A stretch of DNA of 44,916 nucleotides. Origin: Streptomyces populi. Lineage in GTDB: Bacteria; Actinomycetota; Actinomycetes; Streptomycetales; Streptomycetaceae. Within the stretch, counting starts at the first letter, position 1. Every line of letters begins with the position of its first letter. This document shows positions 16,261 to 23,980 of the stretch, in pieces. Both the position numbers and the translations under genes were made by a program. The DNA lies in assembly GCF_002911015.1 (NCBI RefSeq), contig NZ_KZ626907.1, positions 1-44,916 on the forward strand, in the 5' to 3' direction. The notes beneath the pieces are model-generated. The model was not told where the DNA came from, did not search any database, and saw nothing but the letters and a program-made list of their open reading frames with translations.

Positions 16261-17480
16261 CAGCCCCACCGCAGGTAGAGGACGGCGACGTCGTCGGCCA
16301 GGCCGCCCTGCGTCTCGGCCAGGGCCTCGGCCCGGTCGATCAGCCCGTCGACGAACGCGGCCGGGGCCAGACCGGTCAGTTCACGGGCCATCGCCAGCAG
16401 TCCCTCCTCGCCCAGCCGCTGGGTGCCGCGGCCGACGCGCCCCTCGAAGAGGCCGTCGGTGAACAGCACCAGCGCCGCGCCCTCGGGGAACTCCAGTTCC
16501 TCCACGGGCCAGCTCGCCCCTCCCGGGATGATGCCGAGCGCCGGGCCGCCCCGGATCTCCACCCACTCGACCCCGTCGTGCCCGCGCAGCAGCACTCCGT
16601 GATGACCTGCCCGCACCATCCGGACGCGTCTTCGACCGGGGCCGACGCTGAGGATGAGCAAGGTGGCGAAGACCCCGCTCCTGGCCCGCTCGGCCAGGAG
16701 GATCTCCTCGAGCCGCCCCACCTGGTCGGCGCCGGTGACACCGCTGAGCACGAGGGTGCGCCAGGCGATGCGCAGCGCCACCCCGAGCGCCGCCTCGTCC
16801 GGACCGTGCCCGGAGACGTCACCGATCAGGGCGTGCACGGTGCCGTCGGCGCTCTGCACGATGTCGTAGAAGTCCCCGCCCAGCAGCGCGTGCGCGCGGC
16901 CGGGCCGGTAACGGGTCACGACCTCCACGCCGTCCCCGCGCAGCAACGGGCGCGGAAGCAGGCCCCGTTCCAGGCGGGCGTTCTCCTGGGCCTGCATCTG
17001 GCTGGCCTGCAGCGCCACGGCGTCGCGCTCGGCCTGCTTGCGCTGGATCGCGTAGCGGACCGCCCGTCCGAACAGTTCCGGTTCGACCCGGCCCTTGACC
17101 AGGTAGTCCTGCGCGCCGGCGGCTACGGCCGCCAGACCGGTCCCCTCCTCGGCGAGTCCGGTGAGGACCACGACGGCGACGTGTTCGGCGCGCTCGCGCA
17201 CCCTCGACACCGCTTCCAGGCCCTGGGCGTCCGGGAGATGGAGGTCCAGCAGCACGCAGTCGGGGACCTCGGACGCGAGCACGTCGCAGGCCTCGGTCAT
17301 CGAGCGCACCCAGCGCAGGCTCATGCCGAGCGCGCTGTCGGCGACCATCTCCTCCACGAGCAGCGCGTCGCCCGGGTCGTCCTCCACCAGGAGCACCGAC
17401 GGCTCCTCCGTCCCCCAGGCCGCGGTGCGGTCCAGTTCGGGCGAAGCCACGCCGGTGGCCCCGGGCTGCGACGTCATCAT
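16260..17480 (-). CDS. Receiver-PP2C (SpoIIE-type) phosphatase
   Basis: About 406 residues. The N-terminal receiver carries VLLVEDDPGDALL, Asp in CVLLDLHLPDA, VVVLTGLA and YLVKGRVEPE. A short coiled coil (RKQAERDAVALQASQMQAQENARLERG) leads to a PP2C/SpoIIE phosphatase domain with GGDFYDIV, GDVSGHGPDEAAL and LADDVAVLYL metal-binding motifs. I prefer ATG 17480 (GGGGG eight bases upstream); a GTG at 17507 is in frame. Such proteins dephosphorylate anti-anti-sigma factors in response to phosphorelay, so the target is probably a sigma-B-type partner switch elsewhere in the genome. First gene of a three-gene coupled operon. Confidence 0.88.
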   Translation of the reverse strand: MMTSQPGATGVASPELDRTAAWGTEEPSVLLVEDDPGDALLVEEMVADSALGMSLRWVRSMTEACDVLASEVPDCVLLDLHLPDAQGLEAVSRVRERAEHVAVVVLTGLAEEGTGLAAVAAGAQDYLVKGRVEPELFGRAVRYAIQRKQAERDAVALQASQMQAQENARLERGLLPRPLLRGDGVEVVTRYRPGRAHALLGGDFYDIVQSADGTVHALIGDVSGHGPDEAALGVALRIAWRTLVLSGVTGADQVGRLEEILLAERARSGVFATLLILSVGPGRRRVRMVRAGHHGVLLRGHDGVEWVEIRGGPALGIIPGGASWPVEELEFPEGAALVLFTDGLFEGRVGRGTQRLGEEGLLAMARELTGLAPAAFVDGLIDRAEALAETQGGLADDVAVLYLRWG

Positions 17481-17663
17481 TGAATGGACCCCCACACCCG
17501 CCACCACTCCGCCGCTTCATGACGGACAACTCCGCGAGCATACTCACGCTGACGTCCGAGTACGCGGTGAGGACTTCCGTTCGCCGTTCCGCGCTGCGGA
17601 CCCCGGCGACGCCGAGGAACAAATTCGTTGCCGTGCCGCACGGGAGGGAATCAGACTCGGCGC

Positions 17664-18293
17664 ATGACCGACATGGGGGCGTTCCGTGAGGCGGTCACCG
17701 CCTGGGCGGCCGGTGGCTCCGGTGACCTCGCGCGCGAGCTGGCCGCGCGGCTGTCCGTGAGGACGGCCGTTCTGCTCGAAGGACCGAGCGATCTCGCGGC
17801 GGTCGACGCGCTCACCGAACGCCGAGGCCGGGACCTGGCGTCCGAGGGGATCTGCGTCCTGGCGATGAACGGCGCCATGAGCGTGGGGCGTTTCGCCCGT
17901 CTCCTCGGACCACCGGGCCTCGGCCTTCGTCTCACGGGACTGTGCGACGAGGCGGAACGCGGCTACTACGCCCGCGCGTTGGGACCGGGAAGCGAGGACG
18001 GGACCGACGCGCGGCAGGAGTTCTTCGTCTGCGCGGCGGATCTGGAGGACGAACTCATCCGCGCTCTGGGTGTGTCCCGGGTGGAGGAACTGATCCGGGC
18101 GGAGGGCGATCTGCGGGCCTTCCAGACCTTTCTGCGCCAGCCGGCACAGCAAGGCCGCACCGCACAGCGGCAGTTGCGGCGCTTCCTCGCCACGAAGAAG
18201 GGCCGCAAGATCCGCTACGGCCGCGTCCTCGTGGAGGCGCTCTCCCCCGACCGCGTCCCCGCCCCGCTCGACGGCCTGCTCACCTCCCTGTGA
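17664..18293 (+). CDS. Stand-alone OLD-type TOPRIM protein
   Basis: 209 residues from ATG 17664. TOPRIM signature: Glu in VLLEGPSDLAAVDAL, then LAMNGAMSVGRFARLLGP, and an acidic LCDEAERGYY. This is the layout of the C-terminal TOPRIM half of OLD-family nucleases and of actinobacterial TOPRIM nucleotidyl transferase/hydrolase proteins. No ABC-type ATPase half is present in the gene or its neighbours. The C-terminus is basic (RRFLATKKGRKIRYGR), fitting nucleic-acid binding. Divergent from the phosphorelay operon. The start is uncertain: the purine-rich GGGAGGG lies 15 bases upstream and ATG 17673 is also possible. Substrate unknown. Confidence 0.75.
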   Translation: MTDMGAFREAVTAWAAGGSGDLARELAARLSVRTAVLLEGPSDLAAVDALTERRGRDLASEGICVLAMNGAMSVGRFARLLGPPGLGLRLTGLCDEAERGYYARALGPGSEDGTDARQEFFVCAADLEDELIRALGVSRVEELIRAEGDLRAFQTFLRQPAQQGRTAQRQLRRFLATKKGRKIRYGRVLVEALSPDRVPAPLDGLLTSL

Positions 18294-18296
18294 CCG

Positions 18297-18318
18297 CCGG
18301 AGCCTTCGCGCACTCCGG
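18297..18318 (+). terminator. Possible weak terminator after the TOPRIM gene
   Basis: CCGGAG (18297-18302), a ten-base loop and CTCCGG (18313-18318) form a perfect 6-bp stem four bases after the stop codon. Confidence 0.4.
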
Positions 18319-18464
18319 GTGAGGGGCACCGGCACCGTCGAGGCCGACAGGACGGCCGGGCCGGGCGGTCCGACGGACGGGACCGGGTCGCCCGTGGCGT
18401 CCTCGCCCGCGAGGAGGAGCGGCGGACGGACGCCCCCTGGGCACGGCCCGGTGGAGGGGCGATG

Positions 18465-19436
18465 ATGGCCGTCATGCCCTTGTCGACCGCGTTCACGACG
18501 ATGTTCGGTGTCCGGCATCCCATCGCCCTGGCGCCGATGGGCGGATCCGCCGGCGGCGAGCTGGCGGCGGCCGTCTCGCGCGGAGGCGGGCTCGGCCTGC
18601 TGGGCGCCGGAGGGGGCGACCCGGACTGGCTGGCGCGGGAGCTGCCGATCGTGGCGGGGGCCGGAAAGCCGTGGGGGGTCGGGTTCCAGACCTGGGCGGC
18701 CGGCACGGCCGTGATCGAGCAGACGCTGGAGCACGGCCCCACGGCCGTGATGTTCTCCTTCGGCGATCCGAGCCCGTACACCGAACGGGTCCGTGAGGCC
18801 GGCGCGGCCGTGATCATCCAGGTGACCGACCTCGACGAGGCCGGACGGGCCGTGGACCTGGGCGCCGACGTCATCGTGGCGCAGGGCACCGAGAGCGGCG
18901 GGCACGGGGCCCGGCGCGGGCGCTCCACGCTCCCCTTCGTACCGGTCGTCGTGGACCTGGCCGGGGAGGTGCCGGTGCTGGCGGCCGGTGGGATCGCGGA
19001 CGGCCGGGGCCTGGCGGCCGTCCTGGCTCTGGGTGCCGCCGGGGCGGTCATCGGCACCCGCTTCCAGGCCACGGCCGAGGCCCTCGTCGATCCCTCGACC
19101 GCGAAGGCGCTCGTCGGCGGACGCGGGCAGGACACGGAGCGAAACCGCGTCCTCGACATCGTCCGGGGGTCCCGATGGCCGTCGAAGTACACGGCCCGCA
19201 CCCTGGGCCACCCGTACCTCGACCGGTGGCGGGGCCGGGAGGGAGAACTCGCGGCGGACCCCGCGGCGGCCCGCCTGGCGTATCGGGCCGACGTGGCGAA
19301 CGGGGACGTGCCCCCGCTGCCGGTCTGGGCGGGCGAGGGCGTCGACCTCGTCACCGATCTGCCGCCCGCGGCCGAGCTCGTCGCCACCCTCTCCTCCGAG
19401 GCCGGCCGGGCCCTGGCCCGAGCGGGACGCGGCTGA
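18465..19436 (+). CDS. Nitronate monooxygenase (NMO/2-nitropropane dioxygenase family)
   Basis: About 323 residues of an FMN-dependent TIM-barrel enzyme that oxidises alkyl nitronates such as propionate-3-nitronate. Seen: HPIALAPMGGSAGGELA (FMN-binding start), GLGLLGAGGG, the catalytic-His motif AQGTESGGHG, AAGGIADGRG and IGTRFQATAEA phosphate-binding loops. ATG 18465 is preferred, seven bases after GGAGG; ATG 18462 and 18474 are also in frame. Cytoplasmic. It stands alone, followed by a strong hairpin. A role in nitro-compound detoxification fits the nitrite reductase and nitroreductase genes at the far end of the window, but there is no direct link. Confidence 0.88.
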   Translation: MAVMPLSTAFTTMFGVRHPIALAPMGGSAGGELAAAVSRGGGLGLLGAGGGDPDWLARELPIVAGAGKPWGVGFQTWAAGTAVIEQTLEHGPTAVMFSFGDPSPYTERVREAGAAVIIQVTDLDEAGRAVDLGADVIVAQGTESGGHGARRGRSTLPFVPVVVDLAGEVPVLAAGGIADGRGLAAVLALGAAGAVIGTRFQATAEALVDPSTAKALVGGRGQDTERNRVLDIVRGSRWPSKYTARTLGHPYLDRWRGREGELAADPAAARLAYRADVANGDVPPLPVWAGEGVDLVTDLPPAAELVATLSSEAGRALARAGRG

Positions 19437-19475
19437 CCGGGGCATCGCTCCACGGCCGGTACGTCCGTCACCACC

Positions 19476-19495
19476 GCCGGGGGTGCCTCCCCGGC
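19476..19495 (+). terminator. Hairpin terminator after nitronate monooxygenase
   Basis: GCCGGGG (19476-19482), six-base loop, CCCCGGC (19489-19495): a perfect 7-bp GC stem. The rest of the 342-base gap 19437-19778 holds no ORF with coding character; it must contain the promoter of the next gene, which I cannot place. Confidence 0.65.
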
Positions 19496-19778
19496 ACACC
19501 ACGCCGTGCACGACCGCGTGAAAGACGGGACGCCGCCCTGACGGAATGTCACCATTGCCCGGGAAACCGTTCGGCCCGCTCCGCGCCCCTGTCGGCATCC
19601 GGTACGGCACCGCCGCCCGGCCACTCCGATTCAACTCACCGGCCGTGGAAATCCGTTCCTCGAAACCCGCTTCCACTCCCCCGTACGCACACACGACCGG
19701 CCGAGTCCCGGCGGCACGACCCGCCGCACCTCGTACGGCCGGTCCGGTCCACGGCATCGCCGGAACAGGAGCACGCCC

Positions 19779-20384
19779 ATGCGCCTCTACGCCCAGACCC
19801 CAGCGCGTCGGAGTCGTCAGATCGTGGCCGATCTGATCGCCGTGGCACTGATCGCGGCCGCGGTGAGGTTCGCCCTGGTGGTCCACCACGCGATCATGCT
19901 GCTGGCCGAGCCGGGGCGGAAGGCCCAGAGCGCGGGCGACAGCCTCGCGGGCGACCTCGACGACGCCGGTGACGCGGCCTCGAAGGTGCCGTTCGTCGGG
20001 AGCTCCCTGAAGAAGCCGCTCCGGTCCGCCGCCGACGCCGCCACCGGTCTCTCCGACGCCGGACAGTCGCTGGAGGACCTGGTGGGCCGCGTGGCCCTGC
20101 TGGCCACGGTGGCCCTGATCGTCCTCTCGGTGGCCTTCGTCCTGGTGCTGTGGCTTCCGCCGCGCCTGCGCTGGATCCGGCGCAGCGCCACCACCCGCCG
20201 TCTCCTCGACGCTCCCGGAGGCGCCGACCTGCTCGCCCTGCGCGCCCTGACCGGACCGCAGCGCGATCTCGCCGCGATCCCCGCCCCGCCGGGCGGCCTC
20301 GCCGATGCCTGGCGGCGCGGAGACCAGCGGGTCATCGCCGACCTGTCCAGGCTGACCCTCAGGCAGGCGGGCCTGCGGCCGTAA
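19779..20384 (+). CDS. Two-helix membrane protein of unknown function
   Basis: 201 residues with a CAGGAG ribosome site. One hydrophobic helix lies at about 16-42 (DLIAVALIAAAVRFALVVHHAIMLL) and a second at about 105-132. The approximately 60-residue loop between them is rich in Ala/Gly/Asp/Ser and looks helical (AGDSLAGDLDDAGDAASKVP, then a similar SAADAATGLSDAGQSLEDL). The C-terminus is soluble, Arg/Leu-rich and presumably cytoplasmic. I do not recognise the family beyond similar hypothetical membrane proteins in streptomycetes. Stands alone. Confidence 0.7.
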   Translation: MRLYAQTPARRSRQIVADLIAVALIAAAVRFALVVHHAIMLLAEPGRKAQSAGDSLAGDLDDAGDAASKVPFVGSSLKKPLRSAADAATGLSDAGQSLEDLVGRVALLATVALIVLSVAFVLVLWLPPRLRWIRRSATTRRLLDAPGGADLLALRALTGPQRDLAAIPAPPGGLADAWRRGDQRVIADLSRLTLRQAGLRP

Positions 20385-20518
20385 CACGAAGGAACGCCCT
20401 TCCCCCGCCATGCGCGGAAGTTGACGGGGCGACGGGTGAGCGGGAGCGAGGGGCCGCGCCGGCGACATGGCGCGAAAAACCGGCCGCGGCCCTCCTCGTC
20501 CACGGATAGACAGGGGCG

Positions 20519-21055
20519 ATGACGAACGATGATTCTGGCAGCGGTCGAGCGGGCGGTTCGGGACTGGTGGTGAGGGTCCCCGAGGCGGAGCCCGTCGTCC
20601 GGGCGTGGCGGGACCGGCTGGACCCGGCCGTCCGTTCGGGCATGCCGCCGCACGTCACGGTGCTCTTCCCCTTCCTCCACGAGAGCCGCTTCGACGGGAG
20701 GACCCTGGCCGCCGTCGACGACGTGATCGGGCGTCACCAATCCTTCGAGGCCGGGTTCGAACGCTGCGGGCGGTTCCCCGGCGTCCTGTACCTCGCCCCG
20801 GAGCCGGACGCGCCGTTTCGCGCGCTCACCGAGGCCCTGGTGGACCGGTGGCCCGAAACCCCGCCCTTCGGGGGCGAGTTCGCCGAGATCGTGCCGCATC
20901 TGACCATCGCCCAGGGGCAGGACGACGCCGTCCTGGACGAGGCCGAGGCGGACCTTCGCGGCCGGCTGCCCGTCGTCACCCGCGTGGCGTCGGTCGATCT
21001 CATGGTCCACGACGGATCGCGGTGGCGACAGCGGGCGTCGTTCGCGCTCCGGTGA
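20519..21055 (+). CDS. 2'-5' RNA ligase-like 2H phosphoesterase
   Basis: 178 residues with two H-x-T/S-x motifs characteristic of the 2H phosphoesterase superfamily: HVTVLFPF (about residue 44) and HLTIAQG (about 124). These two His-Thr pairs form the active site that opens or closes 2',3'-cyclic or 2'-5' phosphodiester bonds. The N-terminal 15 residues are Gly/Ser-rich and probably disordered. Start ATG 20519 has AGGGG upstream. The natural substrate is unknown; RNA repair or cyclic nucleotide hydrolysis are the family options. Convergent with the GNAT gene 28 bases away. Confidence 0.85.
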   Translation: MTNDDSGSGRAGGSGLVVRVPEAEPVVRAWRDRLDPAVRSGMPPHVTVLFPFLHESRFDGRTLAAVDDVIGRHQSFEAGFERCGRFPGVLYLAPEPDAPFRALTEALVDRWPETPPFGGEFAEIVPHLTIAQGQDDAVLDEAEADLRGRLPVVTRVASVDLMVHDGSRWRQRASFALR

Positions 21056-21083
21056 ACGCGGCGGGGAGGGTCCGTGGAGAGCC

Positions 21084-21584
21084 TCAGGCCAGCCGCTTGT
21101 GCATGACGATGCACGGGCGGCCGTGCTGACGGTCGGTACGGCGGTCGATCTCCTGCCAGCCCAGGGAGGTCCAGAAGGCCGAGGACTCCGGAGTGTTCTC
21201 CAGGACCGCCAGCCGGATGCCGTCCCTGCCCTCGCGCCGGTACCGCTCCTCCACCAGTCCGGCCAGCCGTCCGCCGATCCGCTGCCGGTGCAGGCTCCCG
21301 TGCACCAGCAGCAGCCCGATCCACGGGTGTCCGTCGACGGGATGGCGGTCGAACAGGCACACCAGGCCGACGGCCCGGTTCCGCTCGTCACGGGCGAGCA
21401 GGACCTCGCAGCCCTCGGTCCCCGCCTCTTCCCGCAGGTCCGCTTCGACCCGGTCGGCCGGAACACGCTCGGGGTCGTACTCGCCGGCGGCACGGCAGTA
21501 CTCCGGGTTGCTAGCGTAGAGACCGACCACCTCGGCGATCTCTTCCGGCGAGAAGCGGAGCGGCGTGAGCGTCAGCTGCGACAT
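21084..21584 (-). CDS. GNAT N-acetyltransferase
   Basis: 166 residues with the GNAT fold order: an N-terminal helix pair, AVGLVCLFD strand (motif D/C region), then IGLLLVHGSLHRQRIGGRL, whose R-Q-R-I-G-G-R is the acetyl-CoA pyrophosphate loop, ENTPESSAFWTSLGW helix and a final strand CIVMHKRLA. The substrate cannot be predicted. Transcribed towards the 2H phosphoesterase gene and away from the M48 peptidase gene region. Confidence 0.85.
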   Translation of the reverse strand: MSQLTLTPLRFSPEEIAEVVGLYASNPEYCRAAGEYDPERVPADRVEADLREEAGTEGCEVLLARDERNRAVGLVCLFDRHPVDGHPWIGLLLVHGSLHRQRIGGRLAGLVEERYRREGRDGIRLAVLENTPESSAFWTSLGWQEIDRRTDRQHGRPCIVMHKRLA

Positions 21585-21616
21585 CCCGGCAGGCTAACCA
21601 GCCGTCCGAACAGCCG

Positions 21617-23221
21617 CTACGCGGACACGGTCGCGCTGCTCACGAGCAGCGCGCGCAGCGGTGTGGTGTCGGGCGTGTCGGCCACGGCCGCGTCGAGGGC
21701 GTCGTCCAGGCCCTCCTCCCACTCCTGCGGCAGAGCGAGCCCCGGCCGCCCCGACCAGCCGGTGTCGGGAACCGCGTGTCCGCTCCGGACGAGGTGCAGA
21801 TGGACAAGACCGGCGAGCCCGTCGAAGACCTTGGGCCGGATGAAGTTCCGGGCCGACGGACCGGTCAGCCGGGCCGCCTGGGGAGGCTTGGGCAGACGGT
21901 CGGCCACCTCCGGCCACAGCAGTCCGCGGTCGATCGCGTCCAGCACTTCGTCGAGGCCGGGCGGAACGGGTTCCTCCTGCGGAGCGGTCACGTCGGTCCG
22001 GTGGACGAGCGTCGCGTCCAAGGCCGGGGCCGCGGAGCGCAGCGCCCTGGCGACGGCGACCTGCAGCGGCCGGGACCAGTCCTCGGCATCCGCGACGGCG
22101 CGGGCCAGGACCAGGTCCTCCCAGCGCATACGGGGCAGCCGCGCGACCCCGTCCGGCAGTCCGCGTGCCTCCATCGCCACGAACACGCCATCCGCGTCGT
22201 GCAGCAGGCCGAGCGCGGGCGGGCCGTCTCCGCCGTCGGCCCGGCCGTCGGCGCTCAACCGTTCGATCAGGGCGATCCGTTCGGCGTCCGGCGGGTGTGA
22301 GTCGTAGCGGTGCGGCCGTGGGGGACGCGTCCCGGCGGAGAACGTGGTGAGAAGTTCGCCGGGCCGGGCGGCGAGCAGGCGGCGGAACCCGCCGTACACC
22401 TCGCCCACCGGAGGCAGTGCTCCCAACGGCTCGCCCATCCCCGCGTAGGTCTTCATGTAGTGGGTGTGGGCGGCGGCGAGGACCGGCAGGGCTCGCAGCG
22501 TCGCGGCCGTCGCGTCCCGGCCCGCGTGCTCGGCGGCCATCCGGTCGGCGGTGAGTTCCTGGTCGCGGGCGACGGACTGCGAGGCGCGCAGGAACACGTG
22601 GGCGTAGCCCACATACAGGCCGCCGATCGCCTCGTGGAGAGCGGTGCTGCCCTCGTGGAACATCTCCACCGTGTGGAGCACCGCTTTCCGGCCGCGCATG
22701 GTGAGAGCGCCGAGCCTGCCGTCGCGATCGCTGTAGTGGCCGAACTCGTGGGCGAGGACGGCGCGCAGCCGGGGAACGGTCAGACCGGCGAGCAGCGGCA
22801 GACCCAGCAGCATCCGGCGCCGTCCGGGCAACAGCCCCAGCAGGCGGCTCTGTTCGGCGACCCCCGCGTTCACCTCGGCGACCAGGTACAGCTCGTCCGG
22901 CGGCCGTTCGCCCGCCACCTCGGCGGCGGCCCGGACCTCGGCCCACAGCTCGGGCTGATCGTCCGGGCCGACGGCGACGCCATGATCCATGCGTCCGAGG
23001 CATCCGGCCCGCAGGAAGGTGAACATGCCCCGCAGGATGATCACGGCCAGCAGCACGGTGACGGCGATGATCATGCCCTCGAACCGGGCCGCCCGCGCGG
23101 TGAACAACCGGGTCACCAGCAACCAGTCCAGCACCGCCATGGCGGCCAGGAGCGCGATGCCGATCTGGAAGAAGCCTGCGAGCAGCAGGACGGCGCGCAG
23201 GGCACGCGGACGGAACGTCAT
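21617..23221 (-). CDS. Membrane-anchored M48-family metallopeptidase
   Basis: 534 residues. Two N-terminal TM helices (about 8-32 and 47-70) are followed by a catalytic domain with zinc motif HEFGH (His158, Glu159, His162) and a downstream ELTADR whose Glu222 fits the third ligand. This is HtpX/Ste24-like chemistry: an intramembrane-proximal peptidase facing the cytoplasm or membrane interior. The C-terminal 200 residues are a species-type extension lacking recognisable motifs. Monocistronic, divergent from the ECF41-controlled gene. Its physiological substrate is unknown; quality control of membrane proteins is the usual family role. Confidence 0.85.
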   Translation of the reverse strand: MTFRPRALRAVLLLAGFFQIGIALLAAMAVLDWLLVTRLFTARAARFEGMIIAVTVLLAVIILRGMFTFLRAGCLGRMDHGVAVGPDDQPELWAEVRAAAEVAGERPPDELYLVAEVNAGVAEQSRLLGLLPGRRRMLLGLPLLAGLTVPRLRAVLAHEFGHYSDRDGRLGALTMRGRKAVLHTVEMFHEGSTALHEAIGGLYVGYAHVFLRASQSVARDQELTADRMAAEHAGRDATAATLRALPVLAAAHTHYMKTYAGMGEPLGALPPVGEVYGGFRRLLAARPGELLTTFSAGTRPPRPHRYDSHPPDAERIALIERLSADGRADGGDGPPALGLLHDADGVFVAMEARGLPDGVARLPRMRWEDLVLARAVADAEDWSRPLQVAVARALRSAAPALDATLVHRTDVTAPQEEPVPPGLDEVLDAIDRGLLWPEVADRLPKPPQAARLTGPSARNFIRPKVFDGLAGLVHLHLVRSGHAVPDTGWSGRPGLALPQEWEEGLDDALDAAVADTPDTTPLRALLVSSATVSA

Positions 23222-23337
23222 CGGAGTCCCCCACGGACCTCGGCCGCCCGAGCGGGCCGGCTTCGACCGCGGATCTTACCCAGTGGCCGAAAATCACTTG
23301 TCGGCGGGCGCGGCATGACGTGGATCACATCCGATCG

Positions 23338-23364
23338 TGTCACAGGCGGCCGAGGTGCCTCGTC
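23338..23364 (+). promoter_or_regulatory. ECF41-type sigma factor promoter
   Basis: TGTCACA (23338-23344), exactly 16 bases, CGTC (23361-23364). This equals the published ECF41 consensus TGTCACA-N16-CGTC. It lies 38 bases before ATG 23403 of the carboxymuconolactone decarboxylase gene, a class of gene that is the usual ECF41 target and neighbour. The gene it serves is disrupted and the neighbouring ECF41 gene is truncated. Confidence 0.85.
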
Positions 23365-23663
23365 TCGAGAGTGTGATCACCGACGAGCACGAGGAGCCCA
23401 CGATGGACACGCGACTGGACTACTTCGCCGCCCCGACCGCCGGCAAGGTTCTCAAGTACTTCATGCCGGCCGGAAAGGTGCTGAAGGACTCGTCGTTGCC
23501 GGCCACGACGCAGGAGCTGGTGGCGTTGCGGGTGAACCAGATCAACGGATGCGCCGTCTGCGTCGACATGCACACCAAGGAGGCCGCGGGCGAGACCCCG
23601 GTACGGCTGAACCTGGTCACGGCTTGGCGGGAGGCCGCGGTCTTCACCGAGGCCGAGCGCGCC

Positions 23664-23699
23664 GCGCTGGCGCTGGCGCTGGCGCTGGCGCTGGCGCTG
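23664..23699 (+). repeat. GCGCTG hexanucleotide repeat, six copies, inside a gene
   Basis: Six perfect GCGCTG units encode six Ala-Leu pairs in a helix of the AhpD-like protein. Relatives typically show one or two such pairs at this point, so slippage has probably lengthened the helix without breaking the frame. Confidence 0.8.
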
Positions 23700-23819
23700 G
23701 CCGAGGAGGGTACCCGGATCGCGGACGCGGCCCAGGAGATCGGCGACGAGGTGGGGACGCACGCCGCCGAGCACTACGACGGGGAACAGCTCACGGCTCT
23801 GGTGATGCTGGTCTCCTTC

Positions 23820-23980
23820 TTGACTTCTTCCCTCGCCTAAAGGCGGGGGATTCCAGCGGTCGCCCGCTGGGTTTCCTGCTTCACCGACGGCTGCCCCGTC
23901 CGGGAGGACTCCCGTTGAGGTCTTACACCGTCTCCACAGGCAGAAGCCGCCAGCCCGGCGGCCAGGATGTTGCGTGCCGC
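23820..23980 (-). ncRNA. Predicted omega RNA scaffold region at the right end of the tnpB element
   Basis: In known tnpB elements the 3' end of tnpB plus the right end form the guide RNA scaffold, ending exactly at the element boundary. Here that boundary is 23820 and the terminal hairpin is 23830-23848. The 5' limit given is approximate. The guide would run from 23819 down to about 23800 in host DNA. Confidence 0.5.
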
